The position numbers and the translations under genes are program-made. The notes beneath the pieces are model-generated. The model saw only the letters and a list, made by a program, of their open reading frames with translations, was not told the DNA's origin and ran no database searches. A DNA stretch of 39,361 nucleotides, taken from positions 1 to 39,361 of the forward strand of contig SFEG01000016.1 of the NCBI GenBank assembly GCA_004558025.1. The letters are read 5' to 3'. This document shows, in pieces, positions 32,395 through 39,361 of the stretch (positions are counted from its first letter, which is position 1; every line of letters starts with the position of its first letter). Origin of the DNA: Clostridiales bacterium (lineage in GTDB: Bacteria; Bacillota; Clostridia; Oscillospirales; Oscillospiraceae).

Positions 32395-33150
32395 ATGGAC
32401 CCTATAATAAAAGCGGAAAATCTGGAGCTGTGGTACGGTGAGCATCAGGCACTGCGCAGCATCAGCATGGATATCATGCCGCAGAAGATATGTGCCCTCA
32501 TAGGGCCGTCAGGCTGCGGAAAATCAACCTTTTTGAAAACGCTCAATCGCATGAACGACCTTGTGCCCGATTGCCGCATCGAAGGCAGAGTAAGCTTCAA
32601 GGGTGAGGACATCTATGCCGAGGGCACGGATGTAACGCAGCTCAGAACGAAGATAGGCATGGTGTTTCAAAAACCCAACCCCTTCCCCATGAGCATTTAT
32701 GACAACATCGCCTACGGTCCGAGGCTGCACGGTGTGCGCTCAAAGACAAAGCTTGACGAGATCGTGGAAAAGTCGCTTAAAAGCGCGGCAATATGGGACG
32801 AATGTAAGGACAGGCTCAAAAAATCCGCCCTCGGATTATCCGGGGGGCAGCAGCAGCGGCTCTGCATAGCCCGAAGCCTCGCCGTTGCACCGGAGGTGCT
32901 TTTAATGGATGAACCGACAAGCGCGCTCGACCCGATATCCACCGGCAAAATTGAGGAGCTTGCGCAGGAGCTTAAAAAGGATTACACCATCGTCATCGTG
33001 ACTCACAATATGCAGCAGGCCGCCAGAATTTCCGACAATACGGCGTTTTTCCTGCTCGGCGAGCTTGTCGAATACGGCGACACGCAGAGCGTATTTTCAA
33101 TGCCGCAGGACAAGAGGACTGAGTCGTATATTACAGGGAGGTTCGGATAA
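32395..33150 (+). CDS. pstB: Phosphate ABC transporter ATP-binding protein PstB
   Basis: 251-residue ATPase. Walker A GPSGCGKST, PstB-typical TLNRMNDLVPDCRIEG, signature LSGGQQQR, Walker B VLLMDEPTSALD and switch VTHNMQQA are all present. Its stop overlaps the phoU start (TAATG), so translation is coupled. Confidence 0.95.
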   Translation: MDPIIKAENLELWYGEHQALRSISMDIMPQKICALIGPSGCGKSTFLKTLNRMNDLVPDCRIEGRVSFKGEDIYAEGTDVTQLRTKIGMVFQKPNPFPMSIYDNIAYGPRLHGVRSKTKLDEIVEKSLKSAAIWDECKDRLKKSALGLSGGQQQRLCIARSLAVAPEVLLMDEPTSALDPISTGKIEELAQELKKDYTIVIVTHNMQQAARISDNTAFFLLGELVEYGDTQSVFSMPQDKRTESYITGRFG

Positions 33151-33791
33151 TGCGAAGCATATACGATGAACAGCTTAAAACGCTGCACGATTCGCTTGCC
33201 ACCATGAGTGCGCTGTGCGAGGATGCGATAGCCAAGGCGGCGAAGGCCCTGCAGCTTAACGACCTTGCGCTGGCAGCGGAGGTACACACCGTAACCGAGC
33301 GCATTGACCGGCTTGAGCGCGATGTGCAGTCGCAGTGTTTAAGACTGCTTTTGCTTCAGCAGCCGGTGGCGGGCGACCTGCGCAGAGTATCTGCGGCACT
33401 GAAAATGGTCACCGACCTTGAGCGCATCGGAAATCAGTCTGCGGATATAGCCGAGACAGTACAGACGGGCAAGCTTCCCGACAACGCTCTGAAGCGGGTT
33501 CTGCACGACATGGCTGTGTCGGTCATAAAAATGGTCAACGGCAGTGTGGAGTCGTTTCTGAACAGCGATTTGAAGCAGGCTCGCGAAATAATCGACTACG
33601 ACGATGTGGTAGACCGCCACTTCGACGGCATGAAAACGCTGCTCATCGCCGCCATCAGAGATGATGCCGACGCAGGCTCTTATGCAATCGACCTTCTTAT
33701 GATGGCAAAATACCTCGAGCGCATAGGCGACCACGCCGTGAACATCGCAAAATGGGTCATTTTCGCCGAAACAGGTCAATTGCAAATGTAA
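33150..33791 (+). CDS. phoU: Phosphate transport regulator PhoU
   Basis: 213 residues, two three-helix PhoU repeats with the metal-site motifs DLERIGNQSADIAE and YLERIGDHAVNIAK. PhoU dampens Pst uptake and, where present, the PhoR-PhoP kinase response. No phoPR genes lie in this window. The start overlaps the stop of pstB by 1 nt. Confidence 0.93.
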   Translation: MRSIYDEQLKTLHDSLATMSALCEDAIAKAAKALQLNDLALAAEVHTVTERIDRLERDVQSQCLRLLLLQQPVAGDLRRVSAALKMVTDLERIGNQSADIAETVQTGKLPDNALKRVLHDMAVSVIKMVNGSVESFLNSDLKQAREIIDYDDVVDRHFDGMKTLLIAAIRDDADAGSYAIDLLMMAKYLERIGDHAVNIAKWVIFAETGQLQM

Positions 33792-33801
33792 AATATGCGA
33801 T

Positions 33802-33818
33802 TTTACATAGATTTTACA
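33802..33818 (+). promoter_or_regulatory. Candidate Pho box before the Na/Pi cotransporter
   Basis: TTTACA at 33802-33807 and 33813-33818, exactly 11 bp apart, matching the PhoP direct-repeat pattern. Together with the site before pstS this suggests both loci respond to phosphate starvation. Confidence 0.5.
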
Positions 33819-33887
33819 ATTTGCAGGTCTCGGATTTGACATACTACTGATACTCTTGTCTTGTAAAATAGAGAAGGGGTATTTGTT

Positions 33888-35636
33888 ATGGACATTTTCG
33901 CCGTGTTAAATTTAATCGGAGGCCTGTGCCTGTTTCTGTTCGGCATGAGTCTCATGGGACATGCCCTTGAGCGCAGAGCAGGAAACGGACTGCGCACACT
34001 TTTGGGCAGGCTAACAACCAACAAGTGGGCAGGTCTTCTCACGGGTCTGGGCATAACCGCGATCATCCAAAGCTCATCGGCAACCACGGTCATGGCGGTG
34101 GGCTTTGTTAACTCGGGACTAATGTCGCTGGGGCAGTCTATCAATGTCATCATGGGTGCAAACATAGGTACGACCGTCACGGCATGGGTACTGTCGCTTG
34201 CCGGCATTGACAGCGGCAATATGTTTGTGCAGCTTTTTAAGCCCTCGTCCTTTACGCCGATACTTGCGCTTATCGGTATCATTTTCTATATGTTCTGCAA
34301 GGACGACAGGAAAAAGGATACCGGCACGATACTGCTGGGCTTTGCGACCCTGATGTTCGGCATGGAAACCATGTCGGGCTCCGTTGCGGGACTTCGCGAT
34401 GTGCCGGAATTCGGACAGCTTTTTGTAATGTTTACTAACCCCGTGCTGGGTGTTGCCGCCGGCGCACTCCTGACCGCCGTTATCCAGTCCTCGTCGGCAT
34501 CCGTCGGCATTTTGCAGGCACTGGCAGCCACCGGACAGGTCAGCTACGGCGCTGCGGTTCCCATCATCATGGGTCAGAACATCGGCACCTGCGTCACCGC
34601 GCTCATATCCTCCGTCGGCGCAAACAAAAACGCAAAGCGCACCGCCCTGGTTCATCTTTGCTTCAATGTTCTCGGTACTGCGGTATGGCTTATCGTGTTC
34701 TGCATAATAAGATCGATACTCAAGCCCGCATTTTTCGGCGAAGCTGCGTCCATGCTCGGCATCGCAGTTGCGCACTCGCTGTTTAATGTTGCGTGTACGA
34801 TCCTCATGCTGCCCCTCGGCGGAGTGCTTGAAAGGCTCGTGTGCATCCTCATTCCCGACGGCAAGCAGCCTGCGCAGGAGGAGATGCTCGACGAGCGACT
34901 GCTGGCAACTCCCACGCTTGCGCTGGAGCGCTGCCGTCTGCTCATGGAGGAGATGTCCGACTGCACGAAAACCGCACTCCTTAAAAGCCTTGATTCGATT
35001 GAAGGCTGCACGCCGGAGCTTGCAGACGAGATACGCAGGCTTGAGGCAAAAACCGACCGCTGCGAGGATATAATAGGCACATATCTCGTCAAGCTCAGCG
35101 CGCACCACATCAGTGAGGCAGACAGCCTGACGGCAGCCGAATATTTAAAGCTCATCGGTGATCTCGAACGCATCGCCGACCACAGCGTCAACATTCTTGA
35201 GTCGGCAGAGGAAATGCAGCAAAAGGGCATCATATTCTCCGACGCAGCAAAATCCGAGCTCAAAACGCTGCTTGACGCCGTGCGCGAAACCGTGCAATTT
35301 GCCGACACCGCCTTCTGCAAGCACGACCTCAAGGCGGCGGCACAGGTCGAGCCGCTTGAGCAGGTGGTGGACGAGCTCAAGGACACCCTGCGCACACGGC
35401 ATATCCAGCGTCTGCAAAGCGGAGTCTGCAGCATCGACGCAGGCTTTGTATTGTCCGATCTGCTGACGAATTTAGAGCGCGTGAGCGACCATTGCTCGAA
35501 CATCGCAGGCTGCGTGCTCGATGCCGAAGACAGAAACCTCAACCTCCACGAGAGTCTGAGCGCCTACCGCAAAAGCAGCGAGGATTTCAAGCAGGCATTT
35601 AACTCCTATCGAACGAAATACGCCTTACAGGCATAA
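33888..35636 (+). CDS. Na+/phosphate cotransporter with C-terminal PhoU domain
   Basis: 582 residues. The membrane domain has the paired family repeats ITAIIQSSSATTVMAVGF and LTAVIQSSSASVGILQAL (QSSS motifs) of NptA/SLC34-type carriers. The C-terminal about 220 residues form a PhoU-like helical domain with GDLERIADHSVNI and TNLERVSDHCSNI. This fused layout (YjbB/NptA type) is common in Firmicutes. Ribosome site AAGGGG. It follows phoU after 96 bp with its own Pho-box-like motif and may be a separate transcript or a readthrough extension of the pst operon. Low-affinity Na-driven uptake or export of phosphate is likely. Confidence 0.92.
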   Translation: MDIFAVLNLIGGLCLFLFGMSLMGHALERRAGNGLRTLLGRLTTNKWAGLLTGLGITAIIQSSSATTVMAVGFVNSGLMSLGQSINVIMGANIGTTVTAWVLSLAGIDSGNMFVQLFKPSSFTPILALIGIIFYMFCKDDRKKDTGTILLGFATLMFGMETMSGSVAGLRDVPEFGQLFVMFTNPVLGVAAGALLTAVIQSSSASVGILQALAATGQVSYGAAVPIIMGQNIGTCVTALISSVGANKNAKRTALVHLCFNVLGTAVWLIVFCIIRSILKPAFFGEAASMLGIAVAHSLFNVACTILMLPLGGVLERLVCILIPDGKQPAQEEMLDERLLATPTLALERCRLLMEEMSDCTKTALLKSLDSIEGCTPELADEIRRLEAKTDRCEDIIGTYLVKLSAHHISEADSLTAAEYLKLIGDLERIADHSVNILESAEEMQQKGIIFSDAAKSELKTLLDAVRETVQFADTAFCKHDLKAAAQVEPLEQVVDELKDTLRTRHIQRLQSGVCSIDAGFVLSDLLTNLERVSDHCSNIAGCVLDAEDRNLNLHESLSAYRKSSEDFKQAFNSYRTKYALQA

Positions 35637-35711
35637 AAAAACGCTCCCGGAGGGCGGTGCGCCGGAGTGTTAAACAAAATAGCATTCGGTTGACACCGAC
35701 AAGCGGCAAAA

Positions 35712-35757
35712 AAGCAGCAGCCACATGGAATTATTCCGTGTGGCCGCTGTTTTTTGC
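35712..35757 (+). terminator. Terminator at the boundary to the mobile element
   Basis: GCAGCAGCCACATGGAA (35714-35730) pairs with TTCCGTGTGGCCGCTG (35734-35749) with few mismatches and is followed by T's. A weaker GC-rich inverted repeat lies just upstream at about 35640-35672 and may terminate on the minus strand. The left edge of the mobile region is probably between 35637 and 35825, but no clear attachment repeat was identified. Confidence 0.7.
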
Positions 35758-35825
35758 TTTTAGGTCTGGGCTTTTTAAGTTTTCTCTGGCTTGTTTGTTG
35801 TAACAAACGCAAGGAGGAAAACTCA

Positions 35826-36134
35826 ATGACAATCGAAAAAGTAAACAAGGACTTCAACCAGATCATTGAGCAGAACGGCTTCATCAACACCGGCGCCAAA
35901 ACACCTACTGGCTGCGAGGTATACTGCCGTGAATGGAATCGCAAGGTACAGGTGGCGTGGTACGGCGAGAGCACCGACACACTCGAAATCAAAATCTGGA
36001 TCAGCTATGGCATCCCTATGGTGTGGGTAATCTGCAACGGACGGATCGAGGATCGCATCAGGGACTACAGCAGCCCGAAGCGGGCTATGAACGCCATCAA
36101 AGAGATCGTACGATGCGCCAGGTTAGAAATGTAA
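35826..36134 (+). CDS. Small unknown protein of the mobile element
   Basis: 102 residues, start at ATG 35826 after AGGAGG. The sequence is Trp/Ile-rich (EIKIWISYGIPMVWVICNG) with a basic C-terminus (PKRAMNAIKEIVRCARLEM), suggesting a small folded domain. I recognise no family. The next small gene overlaps its 3' end. Confidence 0.6.
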   Translation: MTIEKVNKDFNQIIEQNGFINTGAKTPTGCEVYCREWNRKVQVAWYGESTDTLEIKIWISYGIPMVWVICNGRIEDRIRDYSSPKRAMNAIKEIVRCARLEM

Positions 36135-36292
36135 AACTTAATTATATCTCAGCTTACATTTGGAATGTAATGGAGCTCAAGGCCGGTGGTGACCTTGACA
36201 GCTCCAATGCCCCGTCGAACGTCGAAAAACTGTTAACTATATATGTCGACATGGGACTCGACAATTGCAAAGCTTATGCTACCCGCTTATAA
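36113..36292 (+). CDS. Small unknown protein overlapping the preceding gene
   Basis: 59 residues from ATG 36113 (MRQVRNVKLNYISAYIWNVM). It overlaps the upstream gene by 22 nt in another frame and ends 2 nt before the next start, a packing typical of compact mobile elements. Ribosome site is weak (AAAGAG). Amphipathic, no recognised domain. Start position is uncertain. Confidence 0.5.
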   Translation: MRQVRNVKLNYISAYIWNVMELKAGGDLDSSNAPSNVEKLLTIYVDMGLDNCKAYATRL

Positions 36293-36294
36293 AC

Positions 36295-36552
36295 ATGGAC
36301 GCGAGCGGACTGAATAAGCAGCCGATGTTTATGGCCACTGGCGAGCAGATTCTTCGGAACCGGACAAAGTTTTACCTGACCGAAGAACGCCCCGGACATT
36401 ACCGGCTACGTGCCAGAGATGCCCACCGCATGAAGGATTATTTGCTCTATAACATTCACTGCCCCTTATGCGGCAAGGTCATGCAGTTTGACGATATACA
36501 CATCGACGAGCACATCCTTGCCCGCTATACTTGCCCGTCCTGCAACGGGTAG
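36295..36552 (+). CDS. Small zinc-ribbon protein
   Basis: 85 residues from ATG 36295. Two Cys pairs, CPLC and CPSC near the C-terminus (NIHCPLCGK and YTCPSCNG), form a probable zinc ribbon. Basic residues upstream (LRARDAHRMKD) suggest nucleic-acid contact. A reading from an upstream TTG is possible but lacks a ribosome site. Starts 3 nt after the previous stop, so it is probably coupled. Confidence 0.6.
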   Translation: MDASGLNKQPMFMATGEQILRNRTKFYLTEERPGHYRLRARDAHRMKDYLLYNIHCPLCGKVMQFDDIHIDEHILARYTCPSCNG

Positions 36553-36556
36553 GGGG

Positions 36557-36637
36557 ATGAAAATCTCCAGCAGATCACCATCAGGGGAACGGGGCGGGGT
36601 CATTTACAAATTTTCGGGAAATCAAGAGGCTATATAG
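36557..36637 (+). other. Possible 26-codon ORF in the gap before the capsid gene
   Basis: ATG 36557 opens MKISSRSPSGERGGVIYKF and stops at TAG 36635-36637. AGGGGG directly abuts the ATG, poor spacing for a ribosome site. It may be the remnant of a longer gene. The gap also carries a 12-nt palindrome GGCTATATAGCC. Confidence 0.25.
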
Positions 36638-36688
36638 CCCCTGTTTTCAAGTTTTTAAAAATATTCAAATTAATTTGGAGGATAATTT

Positions 36689-37636
36689 ATGAACACATTC
36701 GAATCAAGAAAGCTCACTATGGAGTACAGCAATTACGCAGAAAACTATTGGAAGGGACTGCAGCAGCGTAATGAAGAAACCTTTGAGAGTTTCGTCAAGG
36801 GCAGAACCGCTTCCGGCCTTTTCCTGATGCCTCCGCAGTCAGAAAAGGAATACTGCAAGGAAAGACGCAACGCCAGCGTATTTCGTAAGATCGCCACCAG
36901 CATGAGCGCCTACGACAACGATTACAGCATGTTTGCCGTGGACGGGTATGACAACATCTCGTGGGTACCGGAGGGCGGCACGATCCCCGTCTTGAACGGT
37001 GTCGACAGCTTCACGAAGTACACCATCGGCAATCACAAGCTGGCGACGATTCTGCGCGTCCATGACGATACCATTGCCGACAGTCAGTTCGATCTGGAAG
37101 GTTATCTGGTAAAGCGCTTCGCAAAGAGCTTCGCTAAGGCCGAGGATGATGCTTTTATCAACGGAACCGGCATCGAAATGCCCACCGGTATTCTGAATGG
37201 CACCGGCGGAGCCGAGGTCGGTGTAACCACCGGCAGCCTCACCTATGATGATGTGATCCGCCTGTTCTTCTCCGTCGATCCCGATTACAGAGGCAACGGT
37301 GTATGGCTCATGAATGATGCAACGGCGCTGGTGCTGCGTACCATGAAGGATGAAAACGGCAATCACCTCTGGAACCATGCCAATGACACGATCCTCAGCA
37401 AGCCTGTGTATATCTGCAACGCCATGCCCGACATCGGTGTCGGTGAAAAACCTATCGCATTCGGGGATTTCAGTTACTACTGGATCGTAGACCGCGAGCC
37501 CATCAGCATCCGCTCTATCCGTGAGCTGTACCAGAGATACCAGCAGACCGGATATCTTGCGACAGAGTACATGGATGCAAAGCTCATCCGCCCCGAGGCG
37601 ATCAAGGTCATCAAGATCGAGGACAGCGTGGAATAA
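36689..37636 (+). CDS. HK97-fold phage major capsid protein
   Basis: 315 residues with strong ribosome site TTGGAGG. The P-domain and A-domain pattern of HK97 major capsid proteins is visible: VPEGGTIPVLNGVDSFTKYTIGNHKLATILRV, then FAKAEDDAFINGTG...PTGILNG and a C-terminal GDFSYYWIVDREPISIR region. It lacks a long N-terminal scaffolding (delta) domain and no protease gene is adjacent. The surrounding genes are not those of a phage head module, so it may be a satellite-type element, a relic, or a repurposed shell protein. Confidence 0.87.
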   Translation: MNTFESRKLTMEYSNYAENYWKGLQQRNEETFESFVKGRTASGLFLMPPQSEKEYCKERRNASVFRKIATSMSAYDNDYSMFAVDGYDNISWVPEGGTIPVLNGVDSFTKYTIGNHKLATILRVHDDTIADSQFDLEGYLVKRFAKSFAKAEDDAFINGTGIEMPTGILNGTGGAEVGVTTGSLTYDDVIRLFFSVDPDYRGNGVWLMNDATALVLRTMKDENGNHLWNHANDTILSKPVYICNAMPDIGVGEKPIAFGDFSYYWIVDREPISIRSIRELYQRYQQTGYLATEYMDAKLIRPEAIKVIKIEDSVE

Positions 37637-37692
37637 TGGCAAACGGCCTCCTGCGGCAGATCGCTGCAGTAGGCCATATTCATGGAGGCAAT

Positions 37693-37863
37693 ATGAAAAC
37701 CACAATTCCAAAGAAAAGCATTTGCTTGGCCGGAGGGACGATCTATGTCATCGAAAACGCGGTCAGTCCGGCAGCCAAAGAAACCGGTTATGAAAAGCTG
37801 AAACGGATGGTTTTGAACGCACCGGAGTTCAACGAAAAAAGGCCAAAATCCAACAACATTTAA
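37693..37863 (+). CDS. Small basic protein before the recombinase
   Basis: 56 residues (MKTTIPKKSICLAGGTIYVI onwards), basic, no recognised domain. The ATG at 37693 is preferred because GGAGG precedes it; an in-frame ATG at 37636 overlapping the capsid stop is also possible and would add 19 residues. Position between capsid and recombinase suggests a regulatory or accessory role. Confidence 0.55.
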   Translation: MKTTIPKKSICLAGGTIYVIENAVSPAAKETGYEKLKRMVLNAPEFNEKRPKSNNI

Positions 37864-37933
37864 TTAGACTTCTGCAAGCGTCTCTGGTATTATCTCCTTT
37901 GCCGCTTGAAGGCTGTCGGAAAGGAGTATTGAA

Positions 37934-39361
37934 ATGACAGCAAGACAGTTAATTCAAGATAATGACAAATATACTGCACTATACTGCAGGCTTTCCCGTG
38001 ACGACGAGCTGCAGGGAGATAGTAACAGCATCCGCAATCAGAAAACGATCCTGCAAAAGTACGCAGATGACAACGGCTTCCGAAACACGCAATTCTATGT
38101 AGACGACGGCTGGAGCGGAACGAACTTCGACAGGCCGGACTTCCAGCGCCTGATCGCAGATATGGAGGCCGGTAAGATCGGCACCATCATCGTCAAGGAC
38201 ATGAGCAGACTTGGCAGAGATTATCTCAAGGTCGGGTACTACACCGAGATTGCCTTCCCCGATGCCGATGTGCGCTTCATAGCGATCAACAGCGGAGTGG
38301 ACAGTTCGAACCAGCAGGACAGCGATTTTACGCCCTTCCTGAACATCATTAACGAATGGTACGCCAAAGACACCAGCAAGAAGATACGCGCCGTGTTCAA
38401 GGTCAAGGGCGAAGCTGGCAAGCCTCTGACGACCAATCCGCCATACGGCTATATGAAGGACGCCAATGATAAAAACCGCTGGATCGTCGATCCGATAGCG
38501 GGGCCGGTAGTCAAAGAAATCTTCGACTTGTGCGTAGCCGGATACGGCCCGACGCAGATCGCCAATGAGCTTACCCGCAGGCAGATCAAAAATCCGGTGT
38601 CGCTTGCAGCTGAGAGAGGCATGACACTTCCGGCAAGGCAGAGCTATGATGATCCGTATTCATGGAGGCAATCCACTGTGGCACACATTCTGGAACGGGA
38701 AGAATATATCGGCAATACGGTCAACTTCCGATCCCGTAGAAAATCCTTCAAGCAAAAGAAAAAGGTACAAAATGATCCTTCTGAGTGGCTGGTTATACAG
38801 GGCACTCATGAGGCGATTGTCAGCGAGGAAACATACCGGATCGTACAGGAAATTCGAAAGAATCGGCGCAGACGTGCGTCCCTCGGAGATATGGGTATGC
38901 TGGCAGGACTGTTGTACTGTGGTGACTGCGGTGCAAAGATGTATCAGGTACGAGCGCAGGGCTGGACGCACGACAAGGAATACTTCACCTGTGCCACATA
39001 CCGGAAGAAAACCGGAAACTGCACATCCCATCAAATACGGAATGTTGTGATCGAGCAGATCGTACTGCAGCAGATACAGCGGATATTCAAGTATGCCAAA
39101 GAGTGCGAGGCTGAATTCGTCGCTACCATTACGCAGCGACAAAAGTCAGAGCGAGGCCGAGCCCTGCGGGAGAGCAGACGTGAGCTGGAAGCTCGCATTG
39201 ACGAGCTCAACACGTACATAGACGCAGAGATGGAGATGACCGAGAACATCGCATCCTTCCTACGGCAAGTGCAGAAGTACACCGAGATCACCGAGCTCAA
39301 TGCGACCATCGTACATGAATTCATTGAGAAAATCGTAGTCTACAAGGCCACAAAAGACGAT
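37934..39361 (+). CDS. Large serine recombinase (Tn4451/TnpX type), 3' end beyond window
   Basis: At least 476 residues; the frame is open to the last base. N-terminal resolvase domain with catalytic Ser in YCRLSRDDE (S21) and the active-site arginine region DMSRLGRDY. A recombinase domain follows (PYGYMKD onwards), then a zinc-ribbon domain (LLYCGDCGAKM ... GNCTSH), a coiled-coil and a C-terminal motif IVHEFIEKIVVYK typical of DUF4368-bearing integrases. AAGGAG lies 8 nt before the ATG. It integrates or excises the element by site-specific recombination. Confidence 0.93.
   Translation, partial: MTARQLIQDNDKYTALYCRLSRDDELQGDSNSIRNQKTILQKYADDNGFRNTQFYVDDGWSGTNFDRPDFQRLIADMEAGKIGTIIVKDMSRLGRDYLKVGYYTEIAFPDADVRFIAINSGVDSSNQQDSDFTPFLNIINEWYAKDTSKKIRAVFKVKGEAGKPLTTNPPYGYMKDANDKNRWIVDPIAGPVVKEIFDLCVAGYGPTQIANELTRRQIKNPVSLAAERGMTLPARQSYDDPYSWRQSTVAHILEREEYIGNTVNFRSRRKSFKQKKKVQNDPSEWLVIQGTHEAIVSEETYRIVQEIRKNRRRRASLGDMGMLAGLLYCGDCGAKMYQVRAQGWTHDKEYFTCATYRKKTGNCTSHQIRNVVIEQIVLQQIQRIFKYAKECEAEFVATITQRQKSERGRALRESRRELEARIDELNTYIDAEMEMTENIASFLRQVQKYTEITELNATIVHEFIEKIVVYKATKDD

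Larger units (their letters stand above)
35760..39361 (+). mobile_element. Integrated mobile element with serine recombinase and lone capsid gene (partial)
   Basis: From about 35.8 kb to the window edge the content changes: several short unknown proteins, an HK97-fold major capsid protein and a Tn4451-type large serine recombinase, all on the plus strand. No terminase, portal, protease, tail or conjugation gene is seen in the visible part. The element continues beyond the right edge, so its right boundary and size are unknown, and the left boundary is approximate. Confidence 0.65.

Overview
The window looks like a chromosomal segment of a moderately GC-rich gut Clostridia (Bacillota, probably Oscillospirales). 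This rests on gene content and style rather than a marker gene: lipoprotein-dependent transporters with LAAC/LAGC lipoboxes, AGGAGG-type ribosome sites, TTG/GTG starts, YhgE/Pip proteins, a TAXI-type TRAP system and a Tn4451-like serine recombinase. No rRNA, tRNA or CRISPR array was seen.

Layout. (1) 1-3.6 kb, minus strand: hom-lysC-asd, the common aspartate pathway towards threonine and methionine, with its own promoter. (2) 3.9-7.2 kb: TAXI solute receptor and fused TRAP permease. (3) 7.4-10.5 kb: a methionine ABC importer operon. It starts with a promoter, a 36-residue leader peptide packed with Met and Cys codons, and an intrinsic terminator with a competing antiterminator, then metQ-metN-metI. 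The MetQ lipoprotein is circularly permuted relative to the normal family order. These two features of one operon are the strongest candidates for undescribed biology here. (4) 10.6-10.8 kb: a tiny lipoprotein. (5) 11-16.3 kb: a tightly overlapped four-gene operon of two YhgE/Pip membrane proteins, a small membrane protein and a PHP-fold protein that has lost most metal ligands. (6) 16.4-18.7 kb: MATE pump plus MerR regulator, driven by a promoter with the 19-bp spacer and dyad typical of MerR control. A folded repeat element lies in the 5' leader.

(7) 19-29.5 kb: a carbohydrate or polyol-type cluster. Minus-strand genes encode a flavin reductase-like protein, two glycerol-1-phosphate dehydrogenase (AraM) family enzymes, a TIM-barrel protein, an APC permease, an FGGY kinase, a protein tyrosine phosphatase and an Hpt-like protein without its histidine. 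A divergent DeoR regulator and a NagD-like HAD phosphatase complete it. The substrate is unknown. (8) 29.7-35.6 kb: pstSCAB-phoU and a Na/Pi cotransporter, each preceded by a Pho-box-like pair of TTTACA half-sites. (9) 35.8 kb to the right edge: a mobile element with small proteins, a lone HK97-fold major capsid protein and a large serine recombinase that runs off the window.

Across the segment a noncoding repeat family occurs three times (1-95, about 7170-7390, 16409-16546). In three transport operons the binding-protein gene is separated from the membrane or ATPase genes by stable hairpins, which suggests control of subunit ratio.
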